DNA of 54,654 bases. Origin: JAVBQJ01 sp031549115 (GTDB lineage Bacteria; Verrucomicrobiota; Lentisphaeria; Victivallales; Victivallaceae). The position numbers and the translations under genes are program-made. The stretch is taken from NCBI GenBank assembly GCA_031549115.1, contig JAVBQJ010000014.1:1-54654 (forward strand), written 5' to 3'. Below, piece by piece: positions 17,789-27,691 of this stretch. Numbering within the stretch: position 1 is the stretch's first letter; every line of letters begins with the position of its first letter. The notes under the pieces were generated by a model. The model was not told where the DNA came from. It saw only the letters and a list, made by a program, of their open reading frames with translations, and did not search any database.

Positions 17789-19084
17789 TCAAAAATCATG
17801 TTCGAGCAGGAACACGGCGGAACCGGTGACCTTTTCGAAGGTCAATGAATCCTCCGTCCATCGCAACTCCCGCTGCAAGTGCCGGGGTACGCCGCCGAAA
17901 TCAAGCACATACAGCTTCGTATTTTCCGGGGTCAGACAACGGCCGGGCAACTGGAACGTCACTTCGTCCTGTACGGTTTTGAACGAGGAAGCCAACGCGA
18001 GCAGCTTCCGGTCGGAGGCGGCGCCCAAGAGACGGGTGTCCGGATCCGAAGACTCCACCGCAATCCCCTCCGGCATTTGCACCAGACGGTTGAAAAATTC
18101 CATCGCATAATACCCCGGAGTCCGCTCGCCGTACTGGTCGAACAACGCGTAACCGCGTCCGGTCGAGCCGGTATAATATTCTCCCATCGTCAACGGCGTC
18201 GTCTGCCATCCGGCGAGGACGCTGCACAAATAGGCGGCGGCGTCGATTCCGAGCATCATCGCGAATACCGCGCTTTCCCGCGCGGCGTCGCAGTCGCTGC
18301 CCCACCCCGGGTGATAGTGCCACTCCGCCAGATGGATCTCCGTGCCCGGGAAGCCGAAGCTGTCCAGAAGCTGCCGGACCTGAACCGGCGAATCGATGAT
18401 CTTCTCCGGTTTGTCGCTGTACTGGTGATACGAGAAGAAATCCAGCGGCGCATTCCGTTCCCGGCAGGCGCCGAGAAAATCCCGGACGTATTTGCCGTCG
18501 CCGCTCTTCATGCTGGACAGCGACGGTCCGCCGATTTTTTTGCCGGGGAACTTCGCTTTCAGCCGCGTGGCGACCCGGCAGTAGAAGTCGATGTATTGCT
18601 GCCAGGTCCCGTCCCACAGGAGCGCCAGCTCCGTATCGGCCTCGTTCCAGATTTCCCAGTATTCGATGCGCGGATAATGCGCCATGATATGCAGACAGAT
18701 TTCCGCCCACTGGTCCGGGTCGGCGGGCGGCTTGGTCCAGTAATGCTTGGGCCCCAGCTCGATGGAGGTGCCGAGACGGTACATGATTTCCGTCCCGTAC
18801 TCCCAGGCGTTGGCGAAGTAGTCGTCGGTCTGGTCGAAATAATAATTCTCCGGCCGCGCCGGATCGGCGTTGCGGTTGGGAAACACGCACGGGATATCGA
18901 CCAGATGCAGTCCGGGGTTGTCCAGCGGGGCGTCGTGCATACGGGTCAGGGGAATTTGCAGCGGCCGCAGGTATTCGGTGACGCGTTGCGATACTTTGGC
19001 GTTGTTCATCGGCGCCGCCAGGTTCACACCGTGCAATGCGCGGATCCGCGGTGCCGGCCGCCGGCTCAATTTCAGTGTCATCAT
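17789..19084 (-). CDS. GH39-like glycoside hydrolase (clan A)
   Basis: A 431-residue clan-A hydrolase: a TIM barrel up to about residue 330 followed by a small beta-sandwich. The acid/base is probably E148 in YWEIWNEAD and the nucleophile E254 in EIHLAEWHYHP; the spacing and motifs resemble GH39 xylosidases and related enzymes. No signal peptide is seen, so it is probably cytoplasmic and acts on imported oligosaccharides. It is the last gene of operon C, 15 bases after the DUF4838-type gene. The exact family (GH39 or a neighbour such as GH30 or GH5) is uncertain. Confidence 0.72.
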   Translation of the reverse strand: MMTLKLSRRPAPRIRALHGVNLAAPMNNAKVSQRVTEYLRPLQIPLTRMHDAPLDNPGLHLVDIPCVFPNRNADPARPENYYFDQTDDYFANAWEYGTEIMYRLGTSIELGPKHYWTKPPADPDQWAEICLHIMAHYPRIEYWEIWNEADTELALLWDGTWQQYIDFYCRVATRLKAKFPGKKIGGPSLSSMKSGDGKYVRDFLGACRERNAPLDFFSYHQYSDKPEKIIDSPVQVRQLLDSFGFPGTEIHLAEWHYHPGWGSDCDAARESAVFAMMLGIDAAAYLCSVLAGWQTTPLTMGEYYTGSTGRGYALFDQYGERTPGYYAMEFFNRLVQMPEGIAVESSDPDTRLLGAASDRKLLALASSFKTVQDEVTFQLPGRCLTPENTKLYVLDFGGVPRHLQRELRWTEDSLTFEKVTGSAVFLLEHDF

Positions 19085-19099
19085 GTCTTGGGTTCTCTT

Positions 19100-21514
19100 C
19101 TATTCTGTGCTGCCAATAAATGCTTTCCCGAGTCGCCACGGGATATGAAACGACGCATCGAACGTCGGACTCCAGGATTGGGCCTCGCCGTTCTGGTGCG
19201 CGGCGCGAAAGAAATTCATGTAGATATTCCGCCCCGGCACCAGCGGCTCGGCCAGCAGCCGGTCGAACGGAATTTCCACCTCGATCTGCCAGCAGCCGTC
19301 GCCGATAAGCGAGGTCACGGCGGCATAATCCGTCAGGATCGTCTTGCCGCCGTCGGCCATGCCGCCGGGGTGACGGCTCATTTCCAATGCGATCTCGCCG
19401 TGGTACGGGCTGACGGCGATCATCCGCAGCGGCCCCGCCGCCGAATCGGAGGTGAAGTGCAGCTCCCAGTCATCGGCATCCCAGATGCTGTCGCTGCTCT
19501 TCAATTCGCGGTTCACGTCGTCGTCGCGCAAACGGATCAGCAGATTTTTTCCGTCATGCAGCAACTCCGCTTGCAAATGCCGCGTCGAGGGCACGCCGAA
19601 GTTTTCGTACCATTGGTCCACCACGCGGGCCTGTTTCCAGTCCCGTTCCGGCACGTACGGGATCAGCATCTCCGGCGGCGGCTGGGAACGCGTCACTTCG
19701 ATTTCGTCGGCGTGACGGAGCTGCCGCAATTCGTTTTCGATCATCGGGCGCCACGTCGGCTGGAACTCGGCGTCGATCACCGTTTCCAGCAGTTCATAAC
19801 GGTAGTCGGCGTAACGCTCCAGCACCGCGGCTTCCTGCTCCGGCGTCGATTCCGGACGCTGTTTGCGCAAATGCAGCCAGGCGCCGTCGACAATGGCGCG
19901 TTCGCGCCGGACGTTGCGTAACATGAGCGCATCACCGGCCGCAGCCTGTTCGGCGCGGGTCAGGAGCGCGTCGCAGCGGGCGAAAAATTCCGGCGTCAGA
20001 TAAGGACGCGGCCGTTCCGCGCCGGGGTCGAACACACTTTCGTTCAATTCGGCGGAGCATGCCGTCAGCAGCCGGTAATATTCCTCCATCGCCGATGCTG
20101 CCGCCCCGTAATAGCCGCGCATGAAAACCGCGATCAGTTTTTCCGCGTCCAGTTCCGGGTCCTGCATCAACTGGTAGGCCAGCCAGCGGTGCAACGCGAA
20201 AAAGCTCTGCCGGTAGAAGTCCTTGCTCTCGACATACACCGTTTGCACCCGGTTGGCGGCCAGGAAACGGAAGTCGTCCTGAAACTGGTCGACCGCGACA
20301 GACGGCATCGGAAAGGTGTCCTTGAAGTAAAACCAGTACATCCAGACGCCGAGATTCGGCGTCAGTTTCCCCCAGTTCACGATGTCGCCGCTGACTTCCT
20401 CGTTGCCCGGCGCGCCGAACGCCAGCCCGAAACGGTCCGCCGTGGTACAATAACGGATGAATACATTATCGGCGGGGACGATCCCCGTCGGCGGCTTTTT
20501 GGCGTAAACATAGGCCAGCGTCTGGACTTTCACGTCGGGGAATTCGTCGCGGATCCCGCCGGCGATGCGGTTGATGAAGGTCAGCAGCAGCCCGGAGGGT
20601 TCGCCGCCGCAGCGGTCGATCACCGCCAGACACTCCGGGCAGCGGCAGAAGTAGGCGTAACCGTCGTTCTGGCTGATGTCGTAAAGGGTCGGGTAGGGAA
20701 AACCGAAACGGTCGTAATGCTCCCGCTCCTGCCGGATGTACTTGCGCAGCTCTTCGGTGAAGAGCGCCGCCGCGTCCGGGTTGCTCAGGCACAGCTCCGG
20801 CCCGAACGGCCCCTGCGGCGGCTGGCGCACGCCGTTTTCGTCCATACTCCACAAATCGGAACGCTCCGGGGGGATCGCCTGACTGTACAGGTAAAACGTA
20901 TGTACGCCGGCCGGAGCGCCGATCATGGTGTAGTTGCTCAGGAGCGCCGTATTGGAGCCCTGGCTGCGCAGATGGAAGCGCATGAATTCAACCTGGTTGG
21001 ACGGAATGTATTCGGCGACGTGGCGGAAGAGGAAATAAGGCCGGTAATGCCGGTCGAGTTCCGGAATTTCGATCCGCTCCCGCCGGGGGATTGCCACGGT
21101 GAACTCGTCGAACCAGTGGCAGCCCAGCTGCCGCTCGAGGAAGTCGTAGACCGCGTACATCGTGCCGCGCACCTTGCCGCCGGCGAGGATCAGATTGCCG
21201 TTTCCGTCGGTACGGCTCACCACCTCCTCGTCGGCCAATTCGGCACACTCCACGCCGGCTGCGGCGGCGATGCGGGTGGCGCCGACGGCGATACAGGGCG
21301 CGTCACCGGCGGCGCTCTCTTCGAGCACGACCAGCCGGACGCCGCTCATCGCCGCCAGATGATCCGCCAGCTCGCCTGCGGCATAACGCTCCTGCGCCGT
21401 CGCGCCGTCCGGAAGTACGATCCGGTAATCGGAACGGCCGTTTTCGATCAAAACCGCCGCCTGCGTCAGCGTTGCCGCGAGCAGCGCCACTCCTGCAATT
21501 CGCCACTTGACCAT
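19100..21514 (-). CDS. Secreted DUF4838-type protein with C-terminal CBM9-like domain
   Basis: The start is the ATG at 21512-21514, where a signal peptide (MVKWRIAGVALLAATLTQAA) begins and AGAGG lies upstream; the frame stays open for 180 more codons but that part is an out-of-frame shadow of the next gene. The 804-residue protein has a GH67-type N-terminal domain (about 25-150), a DUF4838 region with SQNDGYAYFCRCPEC (C290, C292, C295) and a C-terminal CBM9-like sandwich (about 660-804, with DSIWDADDWELHF). It is a paralogue in kind of the protein at 9518-12205 but with a different C-terminal domain. It is probably an extracellular glycan-active enzyme; activity not established. Confidence 0.75.
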   Translation of the reverse strand: MVKWRIAGVALLAATLTQAAVLIENGRSDYRIVLPDGATAQERYAAGELADHLAAMSGVRLVVLEESAAGDAPCIAVGATRIAAAAGVECAELADEEVVSRTDGNGNLILAGGKVRGTMYAVYDFLERQLGCHWFDEFTVAIPRRERIEIPELDRHYRPYFLFRHVAEYIPSNQVEFMRFHLRSQGSNTALLSNYTMIGAPAGVHTFYLYSQAIPPERSDLWSMDENGVRQPPQGPFGPELCLSNPDAAALFTEELRKYIRQEREHYDRFGFPYPTLYDISQNDGYAYFCRCPECLAVIDRCGGEPSGLLLTFINRIAGGIRDEFPDVKVQTLAYVYAKKPPTGIVPADNVFIRYCTTADRFGLAFGAPGNEEVSGDIVNWGKLTPNLGVWMYWFYFKDTFPMPSVAVDQFQDDFRFLAANRVQTVYVESKDFYRQSFFALHRWLAYQLMQDPELDAEKLIAVFMRGYYGAAASAMEEYYRLLTACSAELNESVFDPGAERPRPYLTPEFFARCDALLTRAEQAAAGDALMLRNVRRERAIVDGAWLHLRKQRPESTPEQEAAVLERYADYRYELLETVIDAEFQPTWRPMIENELRQLRHADEIEVTRSQPPPEMLIPYVPERDWKQARVVDQWYENFGVPSTRHLQAELLHDGKNLLIRLRDDDVNRELKSSDSIWDADDWELHFTSDSAAGPLRMIAVSPYHGEIALEMSRHPGGMADGGKTILTDYAAVTSLIGDGCWQIEVEIPFDRLLAEPLVPGRNIYMNFFRAAHQNGEAQSWSPTFDASFHIPWRLGKAFIGSTE

Positions 21515-21519
21515 CGCTT

Positions 21520-24500
21520 TTACCTCTGCCGGACCAGCGCCGCGGAGTACCCGGGATAGAGCCGGATTTCGCGGAAACGCTTGCCGTCGATGATTTTTTC
21601 CGGCGCTTCCAGTTCGGTGGTAAGCTTGCCGTGGTTGTCGTAGATAAACACCTCCGCCGCCGAATCGTCGCCCCAGCCGAAAAGTCCGCTGCGCCGGGTC
21701 AGGATGCGTTCTTCTCCGATGATGAACCCGGCGCCGAGCTCCACCGGCGTGATCGGATACATATGCGACGTGATCGTCTCGTACGGCATCGGCAGCTCCC
21801 AGCGGTAGAAGTAGAACACGCAGCCGTAGTCCAGCCCCTTCAGGATATTGTTGTAGGTATCCTGGAACGTGCTCTCCGACAGGTGGTCGCTCAGAATAAT
21901 CGGCGTATACACATGGCCGCGGGCGGCGAAGCTGGATTGCGCGGTTTCCGTCATCGCCGGAAATTTGAGTTCGCGTATCCGCTTGCAGTACGGCATGCCG
22001 TTGGCGACCAACGGGCCCCGTTCCAGAATCCGCCGGGCCGCCTGCCAACGCCACGATTCGGTCACCAGACTGACCGACGACTTCAATTGGCTGACCTCGT
22101 GCGTCACCAAATCGATATCCCCGGAAACCCGGTCCCAGGGTTCGCCATAGTGATACTGCGTCAAACTGTGGCTCATTTCGTCCCAGAATATCCCGTCCGC
22201 CCCCAGCCGGTCGAAGCAGAGATCCAGTACCTGATCCATCGCCTTGCTGAATTCATTGCCGGCGATGGGCAGAAAGATCGGGTAGTAATCGGCACCGTAA
22301 AGCTGCTGCTGTCCGGAAGCGCTCAGCAGCGCGGCGTCGCCGAAGCGGGCACGGCTGTCGGGGTGGGAATCCAGAAAGCATTGGTAGTAGCTCATGACCT
22401 TGATGCCGGGCGCGGCCCGGCGCCAGCTGGCGACGAAGCGGTCGAAGGCCTTGAAGCCGCCCTGCGGCTGTATCCACAGCGAATCGTCCAGCATCGCCGC
22501 CCCCTTGGCGAAAATCACGCTGTCGCCGTCGGGCAGAATCTTCATGAACGGGTCGCCGTAGCTGACGAACCGCGCCTTGCGCTTGGCGAAGAAATCCCGC
22601 AAAAAGGCGTCGTCGAGATCGCTGGCCGGCGGAAACGGCTGCAGAAATGTCCAGTTCCCGTCCAGCTCGAAGTTCACGTCGCGGAAGCGGCGCAGGGCAT
22701 TGATGAAGTTCCAGTAGCTGCCGCCGGCGGGGATGATCAGCCATTCCGCGGTATAGCTCTCCTGCGGCGCGATCACCAGCATCCGGTCGCACAGGCCGAT
22801 GCCGCCCTTGCCGGTCAGGTAATTCTCCGCGTGGATCCGGAACGCATCGCTTTCCGGCGCCAGACCGATGCCCGCGCCCTCCCAGCCGGCAAACGACGTG
22901 TCGTTGGAGGAGTTGAAGTAGCCCCGCACCCCCGCCTGGCGCGGCAGGCCGTTCAGATGGTATTCCGGTGTCCGTCCCGGAAATTCGACTTCGTGCCGCT
23001 GCATGATGCCCAACGGCGTCGCCGTCCGGTTTTCGAAGGTGTCGCGGACGATGAGCACATCGCCGCGCCGTTCCGCCGCGCGCCGCCAGGTGTAGTGATT
23101 GCCGCCGTCGGTGCTCCAGATGCCGCCGGGGCGGGAAAAGAGACTCGTCACGGTGTGCTCTTCGCCGGCGACCGTCAAGCGGATTTGCCCCCCGTCCAGC
23201 AGTTGCCAGCTCCATTCCGGAAGCGTGTCTTGGCCCGGGAAAAACGATTCGGCGGCCGCGCCGAGCTCCCGGACCGCGTTGCCGGCGTGCGCGGGCACCG
23301 CAAACGTCACTCGGATGTCGCGCAGGTGCATCGGCACTTCGACATCGGCGCGCTGGTGCCGGAATGTGATCGTATTGACACCGGGTTTGACTACACCGGT
23401 CAAATCGAAATCAAAGTCGGTCCGCGGCTCTTCGGAATCCAATACCGCATAGGGATTGCCCTGTTCCCAGGTCAGATTGGCCTCGTCGAAGCTGGATGCG
23501 TAGGGCAGTTGCAGGCCGAACTGGGTATTGTAGATTTTGATGATGCCGTCGCCGTCACGGCGCGGCATCTCGATGCTTTTGTTCGTCAGCCGCTCGCCAT
23601 CCAGCCGGGTACCGTTGACGTCGATGAAGAGCACTTCGGTATAACCGTCGTTCTTGCCGCTTTCCAGCAGGCCGCCGAAGTGCAGCACCGGCGCCAGCCC
23701 GGCGGGCCATTCGTTCAATTCGAAGCGCATTTCCGCTTCGGTATGCGGCGCCAGCGTCCGGCTTCCGGCAATGTCGACCGCCGGTACCGGTTCCGGCGCC
23801 GCCGGGGTCTCCGGCAGCGTGCCGTCGCTGTCGGCCAGCATCGCCTCCAGCAGATCCGCACTGCGAAAGAGATCGCGCGGCGCCGGTGCCAGGCTCATCA
23901 TCGTTTCCTGCGCATTTGTTGCCTGGTCCCGGTCGCATAACGCCACCCCCAGCCACAACCGCTGCCCTTTTTTCACCTGCGACAGCTCCAGTTCACTCCA
24001 GGGAATCAGCGCTTCCACGTTCCACCCCGCCGGTGTGCGCTTGCCGTCGACCAGGGCGTTGACCGAAGAACGGCCCGGTTGCGGACTGAAGCGGTATACC
24101 TCCGGATTGATCCGGCCGAACGCGTCCGCCGCCCGGGGATCGTCGAGGTCGCCCGGCGAAATTCCAAACTGGAAGCGGGTGGCGCTTTTGCCGTCGCCGG
24201 GTTCGGTGTCGATAAACAGCTCCAGGTGGTCGCCCCGGAACATATCGAAACCGGCCCCGCTGTTGCGGAATACGTCGTCGGTGACCTCGGCGGCCACGAA
24301 CAACCCCTCCGGGCGCCATGCGAAGTGGACCAACCCGCTCAAATCGGCGGGGCCGTCCCATTTGTCCGCGGCGAAAATCAGCTGATCGGCGGAATCGATG
24401 GTGTGGACGAACGGCACAATGCCCCACTCCCGCAGGTCGCCGTCAATGCTGATCGGCGGATCGGGGCGGTAAGCGACCGGAATCGGCGCAGCGGTTGCCA

Positions 24501-24549
24501 CGAGGTTGCCGCCGAGAAGCAGCAAACACAACAAATGCATTTTGTTCAT
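21520..24549 (-). CDS. Secreted CBM9-type putative glycoside hydrolase
   Basis: A 1009-residue exported protein (signal peptide MNKMHLLCLLLLGGNLVATAA). Residues 22-220 are a CBM9-like domain (ISIDGDLREWG, DHLELFIDTEP). Two beta-rich regions follow, then a barrel-like domain from about 620, with CFDRLGADGIFWDEMSH where D790 and E791 are candidate catalytic residues. I do not recognise the family. In operon C it follows the prepilin-like gene by 15 bases and precedes the DUF4838 gene by 5 bases, so the three are surely co-transcribed. The large size and binding domain point to action on polymeric, extracellular glycan. Confidence 0.65.
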   Translation of the reverse strand: MNKMHLLCLLLLGGNLVATAAPIPVAYRPDPPISIDGDLREWGIVPFVHTIDSADQLIFAADKWDGPADLSGLVHFAWRPEGLFVAAEVTDDVFRNSGAGFDMFRGDHLELFIDTEPGDGKSATRFQFGISPGDLDDPRAADAFGRINPEVYRFSPQPGRSSVNALVDGKRTPAGWNVEALIPWSELELSQVKKGQRLWLGVALCDRDQATNAQETMMSLAPAPRDLFRSADLLEAMLADSDGTLPETPAAPEPVPAVDIAGSRTLAPHTEAEMRFELNEWPAGLAPVLHFGGLLESGKNDGYTEVLFIDVNGTRLDGERLTNKSIEMPRRDGDGIIKIYNTQFGLQLPYASSFDEANLTWEQGNPYAVLDSEEPRTDFDFDLTGVVKPGVNTITFRHQRADVEVPMHLRDIRVTFAVPAHAGNAVRELGAAAESFFPGQDTLPEWSWQLLDGGQIRLTVAGEEHTVTSLFSRPGGIWSTDGGNHYTWRRAAERRGDVLIVRDTFENRTATPLGIMQRHEVEFPGRTPEYHLNGLPRQAGVRGYFNSSNDTSFAGWEGAGIGLAPESDAFRIHAENYLTGKGGIGLCDRMLVIAPQESYTAEWLIIPAGGSYWNFINALRRFRDVNFELDGNWTFLQPFPPASDLDDAFLRDFFAKRKARFVSYGDPFMKILPDGDSVIFAKGAAMLDDSLWIQPQGGFKAFDRFVASWRRAAPGIKVMSYYQCFLDSHPDSRARFGDAALLSASGQQQLYGADYYPIFLPIAGNEFSKAMDQVLDLCFDRLGADGIFWDEMSHSLTQYHYGEPWDRVSGDIDLVTHEVSQLKSSVSLVTESWRWQAARRILERGPLVANGMPYCKRIRELKFPAMTETAQSSFAARGHVYTPIILSDHLSESTFQDTYNNILKGLDYGCVFYFYRWELPMPYETITSHMYPITPVELGAGFIIGEERILTRRSGLFGWGDDSAAEVFIYDNHGKLTTELEAPEKIIDGKRFREIRLYPGYSAALVRQR

Positions 24550-24564
24550 GAGAAATGATTCCGG

Positions 24565-25296
24565 TCAGCGCAGCGAGCTCGCGGAGCCGGCTCCCCCGAC
24601 GTAGGCGTAAACCGCGGCGGTCGGCTCGTTGGAATTGTCGACGATGGCGATCAGAGCGCCCTTGTCCGCGGCGGCGGCGTGTCCGTCCATATAGGCGACG
24701 TTGCAGCGGTCGTTGTGCCGCATGGCGAAGGTCGAACTGGTTTCATTGAACATGCTGGAGTACTGTGCTCCTGCCGCGCCATAATAGCTGTCCGCGAAAA
24801 AGAGTCCGGTCGTCGGGTTTTGTACCGCGCCGAGCGAAACCGCGGCAGCGCTTTTGGTGCCGAATGCCGCCTGGGAATACGCATTCTTCGGCAACAGCGA
24901 CGGAACGCTGGCCATGCCGTAGCCCTCTTCGCCCGGGAACTGCCAGTTGCCGACGGCGGTCGACGGGCAGACGGCGATGCGGCTTTTGCTGTTGTAATAC
25001 TGGATGAACGGCTCGTAGCCGCCGGCTACGCTGTCCGGGCCGTAGAGATTTTTGGTCCAGGGAAAGACGCTGGTCGGATAATCGACCCCGGGGGTCAGCA
25101 CGATGTCGTTGTAATCGTTGGCATACATGGTCAGATTGAGGCCCAGCTGCTTCAAATTGTTGATACAGCTGATCGCCTGCGCCGCCGCCCGCGCCTTGGA
25201 CAGCGCCGGCAGCAGCATGCTGGCCAGGATGGCGATAATTGCAATCACGACCAACAATTCAATAAGTGTAAAAACTCTTCCGGCGGCTTTCTTCAT
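24565..25296 (-). CDS. Prepilin-like protein, type II/IV pseudopilin N-terminus
   Basis: Two in-frame ATGs compete; the second (25294-25296) is chosen because AGGAG sits six bases before it and directly abuts the first. The 243-residue product starts MKKAAGRVFTLIELL, so the residue before the processing-site Phe is Val. The C-terminal part has the classical RHNDRCNVAYMDGHA (H-x9-DGH) signature followed by an Ala/Gly/Ser-rich tail. It lies between the regulator (67-base gap, containing a TCCCGC/GCGGGA stem) and the CBM9-type hydrolase gene. Confidence 0.87.
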   Translation of the reverse strand: MKKAAGRVFTLIELLVVIAIIAILASMLLPALSKARAAAQAISCINNLKQLGLNLTMYANDYNDIVLTPGVDYPTSVFPWTKNLYGPDSVAGGYEPFIQYYNSKSRIAVCPSTAVGNWQFPGEEGYGMASVPSLLPKNAYSQAAFGTKSAAAVSLGAVQNPTTGLFFADSYYGAAGAQYSSMFNETSSTFAMRHNDRCNVAYMDGHAAAADKGALIAIVDNSNEPTAAVYAYVGGAGSASSLR

Positions 25297-25363
25297 TTCC
25301 ATCTCCTTGTTTGATCCCGCTTTGCTTTTGACGGGCGGGACGTTGTGATTTTCTGGGATCGCA

Positions 25364-26413
25364 TCAATTGTTTGAAACGGGAAAACGGCGCGCAACGGCG
25401 CAGCTTTCCCGCCGGATCATGATCGGTTCGCCTGTGTAGGGCGGAAGCGGCGCGGCGCCGGGGTTCAGAATCGCCAGTATCCGCAGCAGCGTTTCCCGGG
25501 CGATCCGCTCTTTGTCCTGCTGAAAGGTGCTCAAGGGCGGGTACAGTACCGGCCCGAAATCGCGGTCGTCAAAGCCGAGGATGGAAAAATCCCGCGGTAT
25601 TTCGAGTTTTTTGCTCTGGCAATAGCTGTAGCAGCCCAGCGCCAGATAATCCCGGACGGCAAATACCGCCGTGATCTCCGGGTGGGCGTGCAGCAGCCGC
25701 TCGACACACTGCCGCGGATCGTCGGCACGGTCGGCCTCATAGGCGAACAACTGCAGATCCGGGTGATTGGCGGCATATTCGCGGGCACCGGCAAGCCGCT
25801 GGCGATCGAACGACAGCTCCAGCTCCAGTTCGATGCCGAGGACGCCGATTCTCCGATGGCCCAGCTCGCCATGCAGATACTCCATCGCCCGGACGCCGGC
25901 AATCGTATTGTTGTTGTCGATGAACTGATACTGGGATTCCTTCGTCCCCAGCAGCAACAGATGGGTCCGGCCGCAAATCGCGGCGGCCTCCTCGAGTTCG
26001 GCGCTGTCGGTCACTTCGATCAGGATGGCGGCATCCAGGTCGGCCTGGCATTCGCGCAGCCGCCGGATGGAGTTGACGAACGTCATCCGGCAGTTCAATT
26101 CGGCGAGGTGGTGGTTCAAATCATTCAGCACAAAGCCGTAAAAGTGATTGCTGAGCAGCTCCATATTGACGCAGGCGACGACATTTTTGCGGAAGTAAGG
26201 GTTGTTGCAGGCCGCCGGGTTGACCAGGATGCACTTGCCCTGGAAGCCGCGGATGTATTCCATCTGCTTGAGGCGGTTCAGCGCCCGCTTGACGGTGCTC
26301 GGCCCCACCTGATAGATCTCGCAGAGTTCGTTGATGCACGGCAAGGTCACGGTATACTGTCCGCTGACAATCCGATTCTCGATTTTCCGCGCCACATCCT
26401 CGAATGGAATCAT
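25364..26413 (-). CDS. GntR-type DNA-binding domain fused to LacI-type sensor
   Basis: A 349-residue regulator. The winged helix is at about residues 1-65 (CINELCEIYQVGPSTVKRALNRL) and the sugar-sensor part follows (RKNVVACVNMELL, GHRRIGVLGIELELE, ITAVFAVRDYLALGCY, DFSILGFDDRDFGPVL, PPLSTFQQDKERIARETL). The last segments are close to the effector-binding core of LacI proteins. It leads operon C with its own promoter and a semi-palindromic site overlapping the transcript start, so autoregulation is likely. Inducer unknown. Confidence 0.88.
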   Translation of the reverse strand: MIPFEDVARKIENRIVSGQYTVTLPCINELCEIYQVGPSTVKRALNRLKQMEYIRGFQGKCILVNPAACNNPYFRKNVVACVNMELLSNHFYGFVLNDLNHHLAELNCRMTFVNSIRRLRECQADLDAAILIEVTDSAELEEAAAICGRTHLLLLGTKESQYQFIDNNNTIAGVRAMEYLHGELGHRRIGVLGIELELELSFDRQRLAGAREYAANHPDLQLFAYEADRADDPRQCVERLLHAHPEITAVFAVRDYLALGCYSYCQSKKLEIPRDFSILGFDDRDFGPVLYPPLSTFQQDKERIARETLLRILAILNPGAAPLPPYTGEPIMIRRESCAVARRFPVSNN

Positions 26414-26432
26414 GCTGCAACCTGCTTCGCTT

Positions 26433-26450
26433 AACTTAGTCGACCAACTT
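26433..26450. promoter_or_regulatory. Semi-palindromic candidate operator of operon C
   Basis: AACTTAGTCGACCAACTT is centred on GTCGAC, with 7 of 9 pairs symmetric. It lies just downstream of the -10 box, within the first bases of the transcript, where a bound repressor would block transcription. Confidence 0.45.
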
Positions 26451-26461
26451 CAACATTTATA

Positions 26462-26489
26462 AGTATAGCAAAGAAATTTTAAAAGTCAA
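26462..26489 (-). promoter_or_regulatory. Sigma-70-type promoter of operon C
   Basis: TTGACT (26484-26489), 16 bases, TATACT (26462-26467), pointing at the GntR-type regulator. Confidence 0.65.
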
Positions 26490-26516
26490 GAGTTTTTTTT
26501 GGAAAAAGAGTTTTTT

Positions 26517-27587
26517 TCACCAATGGAAAAACTCATCCGGGGGCACGTAATCCGGCGACGCCAGTTGCCATTCCACCGGTTCGTCGAACGGCTTCAACGA
26601 GGGATCGCTCATGGCCTGGAGCAGAATTTCCGTGGCCCGGTAGGCGCATTTTTCGAAGTCGATGATATGATGCCGCACCGAGCCGAACAGATCCGGGAAA
26701 CACGTTCCGGAGGGCCGGGGAATGTTGTTCCAAAGCGAAAAAGCGTATTCGTCCAGCAGGATTTGTCCGTCGACATGCAGTTGCTTCAGGTCGCGCACGG
26801 AACGCATTTGCGCGAGCAGCGTGCGCAAGGCGCAGGTCAGATGAATCCAGACGCCTTGAACGCTCCGGAACTCCTCCCAGGGGGGCGCGTGCTCCGGATC
26901 GTTCATGATGAAATCGGTGATGTTTTCTTCGGCAATGCCGCGTTCGAGCAGCGTGGAACGGTACGAATGCACCGATTCCAGCATCGACGGAAGCGTGGCG
27001 ACATCCCAGAATATCCCGAATCTGCCGCACCCCAGCGCCAGTTGGCGCCGGGCGGCGCCGGCGGCATCCGCCGCACAGTTGGTGTGGAATTTGAAGATGT
27101 CCGCCGGAACGTGCGGGATGTGTCCGGCCAGACAGAATACCGGAATGCGCCGGGTATATTTTTTCAGCAGCCTCCCGACATGGGAATTGGCGCGGGGGTT
27201 GCGCTGAAGCGTAGGGGACCAGATGATGGCGTCGACGCCGCGGCTGAGCATGTTGTCGAATGCTTCGGCTTCCCGGCCGGGATCGTTTTCGCACATCGCG
27301 GCGGCCAGCGAAACGCCATGCCGGTACGCGCAATCGGTGACGCCGTGCATGATCGACAGGGTTGTGAGCGACCCCGGACCGGCGAGGATCACGCCGAGGC
27401 AGTTGCTGCGGTGGGTGTGCAGGGTTTTCGCCGCGTAGTTGGGGTCGTAGCCCAGCTCCACGGCTTTTTTGCGGATGCGCTCGTAGGTGGCCCGGGAAGC
27501 ATGGGATTCCTCCCGGGAGCGGTTCAGTATCCGCGAAGCCGCGGTCGCCGATATTCCGCATCTGGCCGCAAATTCCCGAATATTCAT
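26517..27587 (-). CDS. LacI-family transcription regulator
   Basis: The ATG 27585-27587 (MNIREFAARCG) is preferred to one four codons earlier because it aligns with the start of the neighbouring paralogue. The 356-residue protein has a LacI helix-turn-helix with hinge helix (ISATAASRILNRSREESHAS, then NYAAKTLHTHRSNCLGVI), and a sensor domain that binds a small ligand. It is a clear paralogue of the protein at 27692-28744: the same opening, the same DNEP/DEYAF segments and the same P-F-D-x-PVEWQ end. No hydrolase follows on this strand, so its target is not obvious; a remote locus or the adjacent operon C is possible. Confidence 0.88.
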   Translation of the reverse strand: MNIREFAARCGISATAASRILNRSREESHASRATYERIRKKAVELGYDPNYAAKTLHTHRSNCLGVILAGPGSLTTLSIMHGVTDCAYRHGVSLAAAMCENDPGREAEAFDNMLSRGVDAIIWSPTLQRNPRANSHVGRLLKKYTRRIPVFCLAGHIPHVPADIFKFHTNCAADAAGAARRQLALGCGRFGIFWDVATLPSMLESVHSYRSTLLERGIAEENITDFIMNDPEHAPPWEEFRSVQGVWIHLTCALRTLLAQMRSVRDLKQLHVDGQILLDEYAFSLWNNIPRPSGTCFPDLFGSVRHHIIDFEKCAYRATEILLQAMSDPSLKPFDEPVEWQLASPDYVPPDEFFHW

Positions 27588-27691
27588 CGAAATCCTCACT
27601 GCGTTGTCATTGTCATACTATAGCACGGTATGGCGATATCGAAACATATATACGAAAAGAAATGAAAGGTTTTTTTCCCGGCTTGCCGGGC

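Noticed and set aside
21515..22054. 180-codon N-terminal extension of the DUF4838/CBM9 protein
   Set aside because: It is an Arg-rich shadow of the upstream gene; the ATG at 21514 has a ribosome binding site and a signal peptide.
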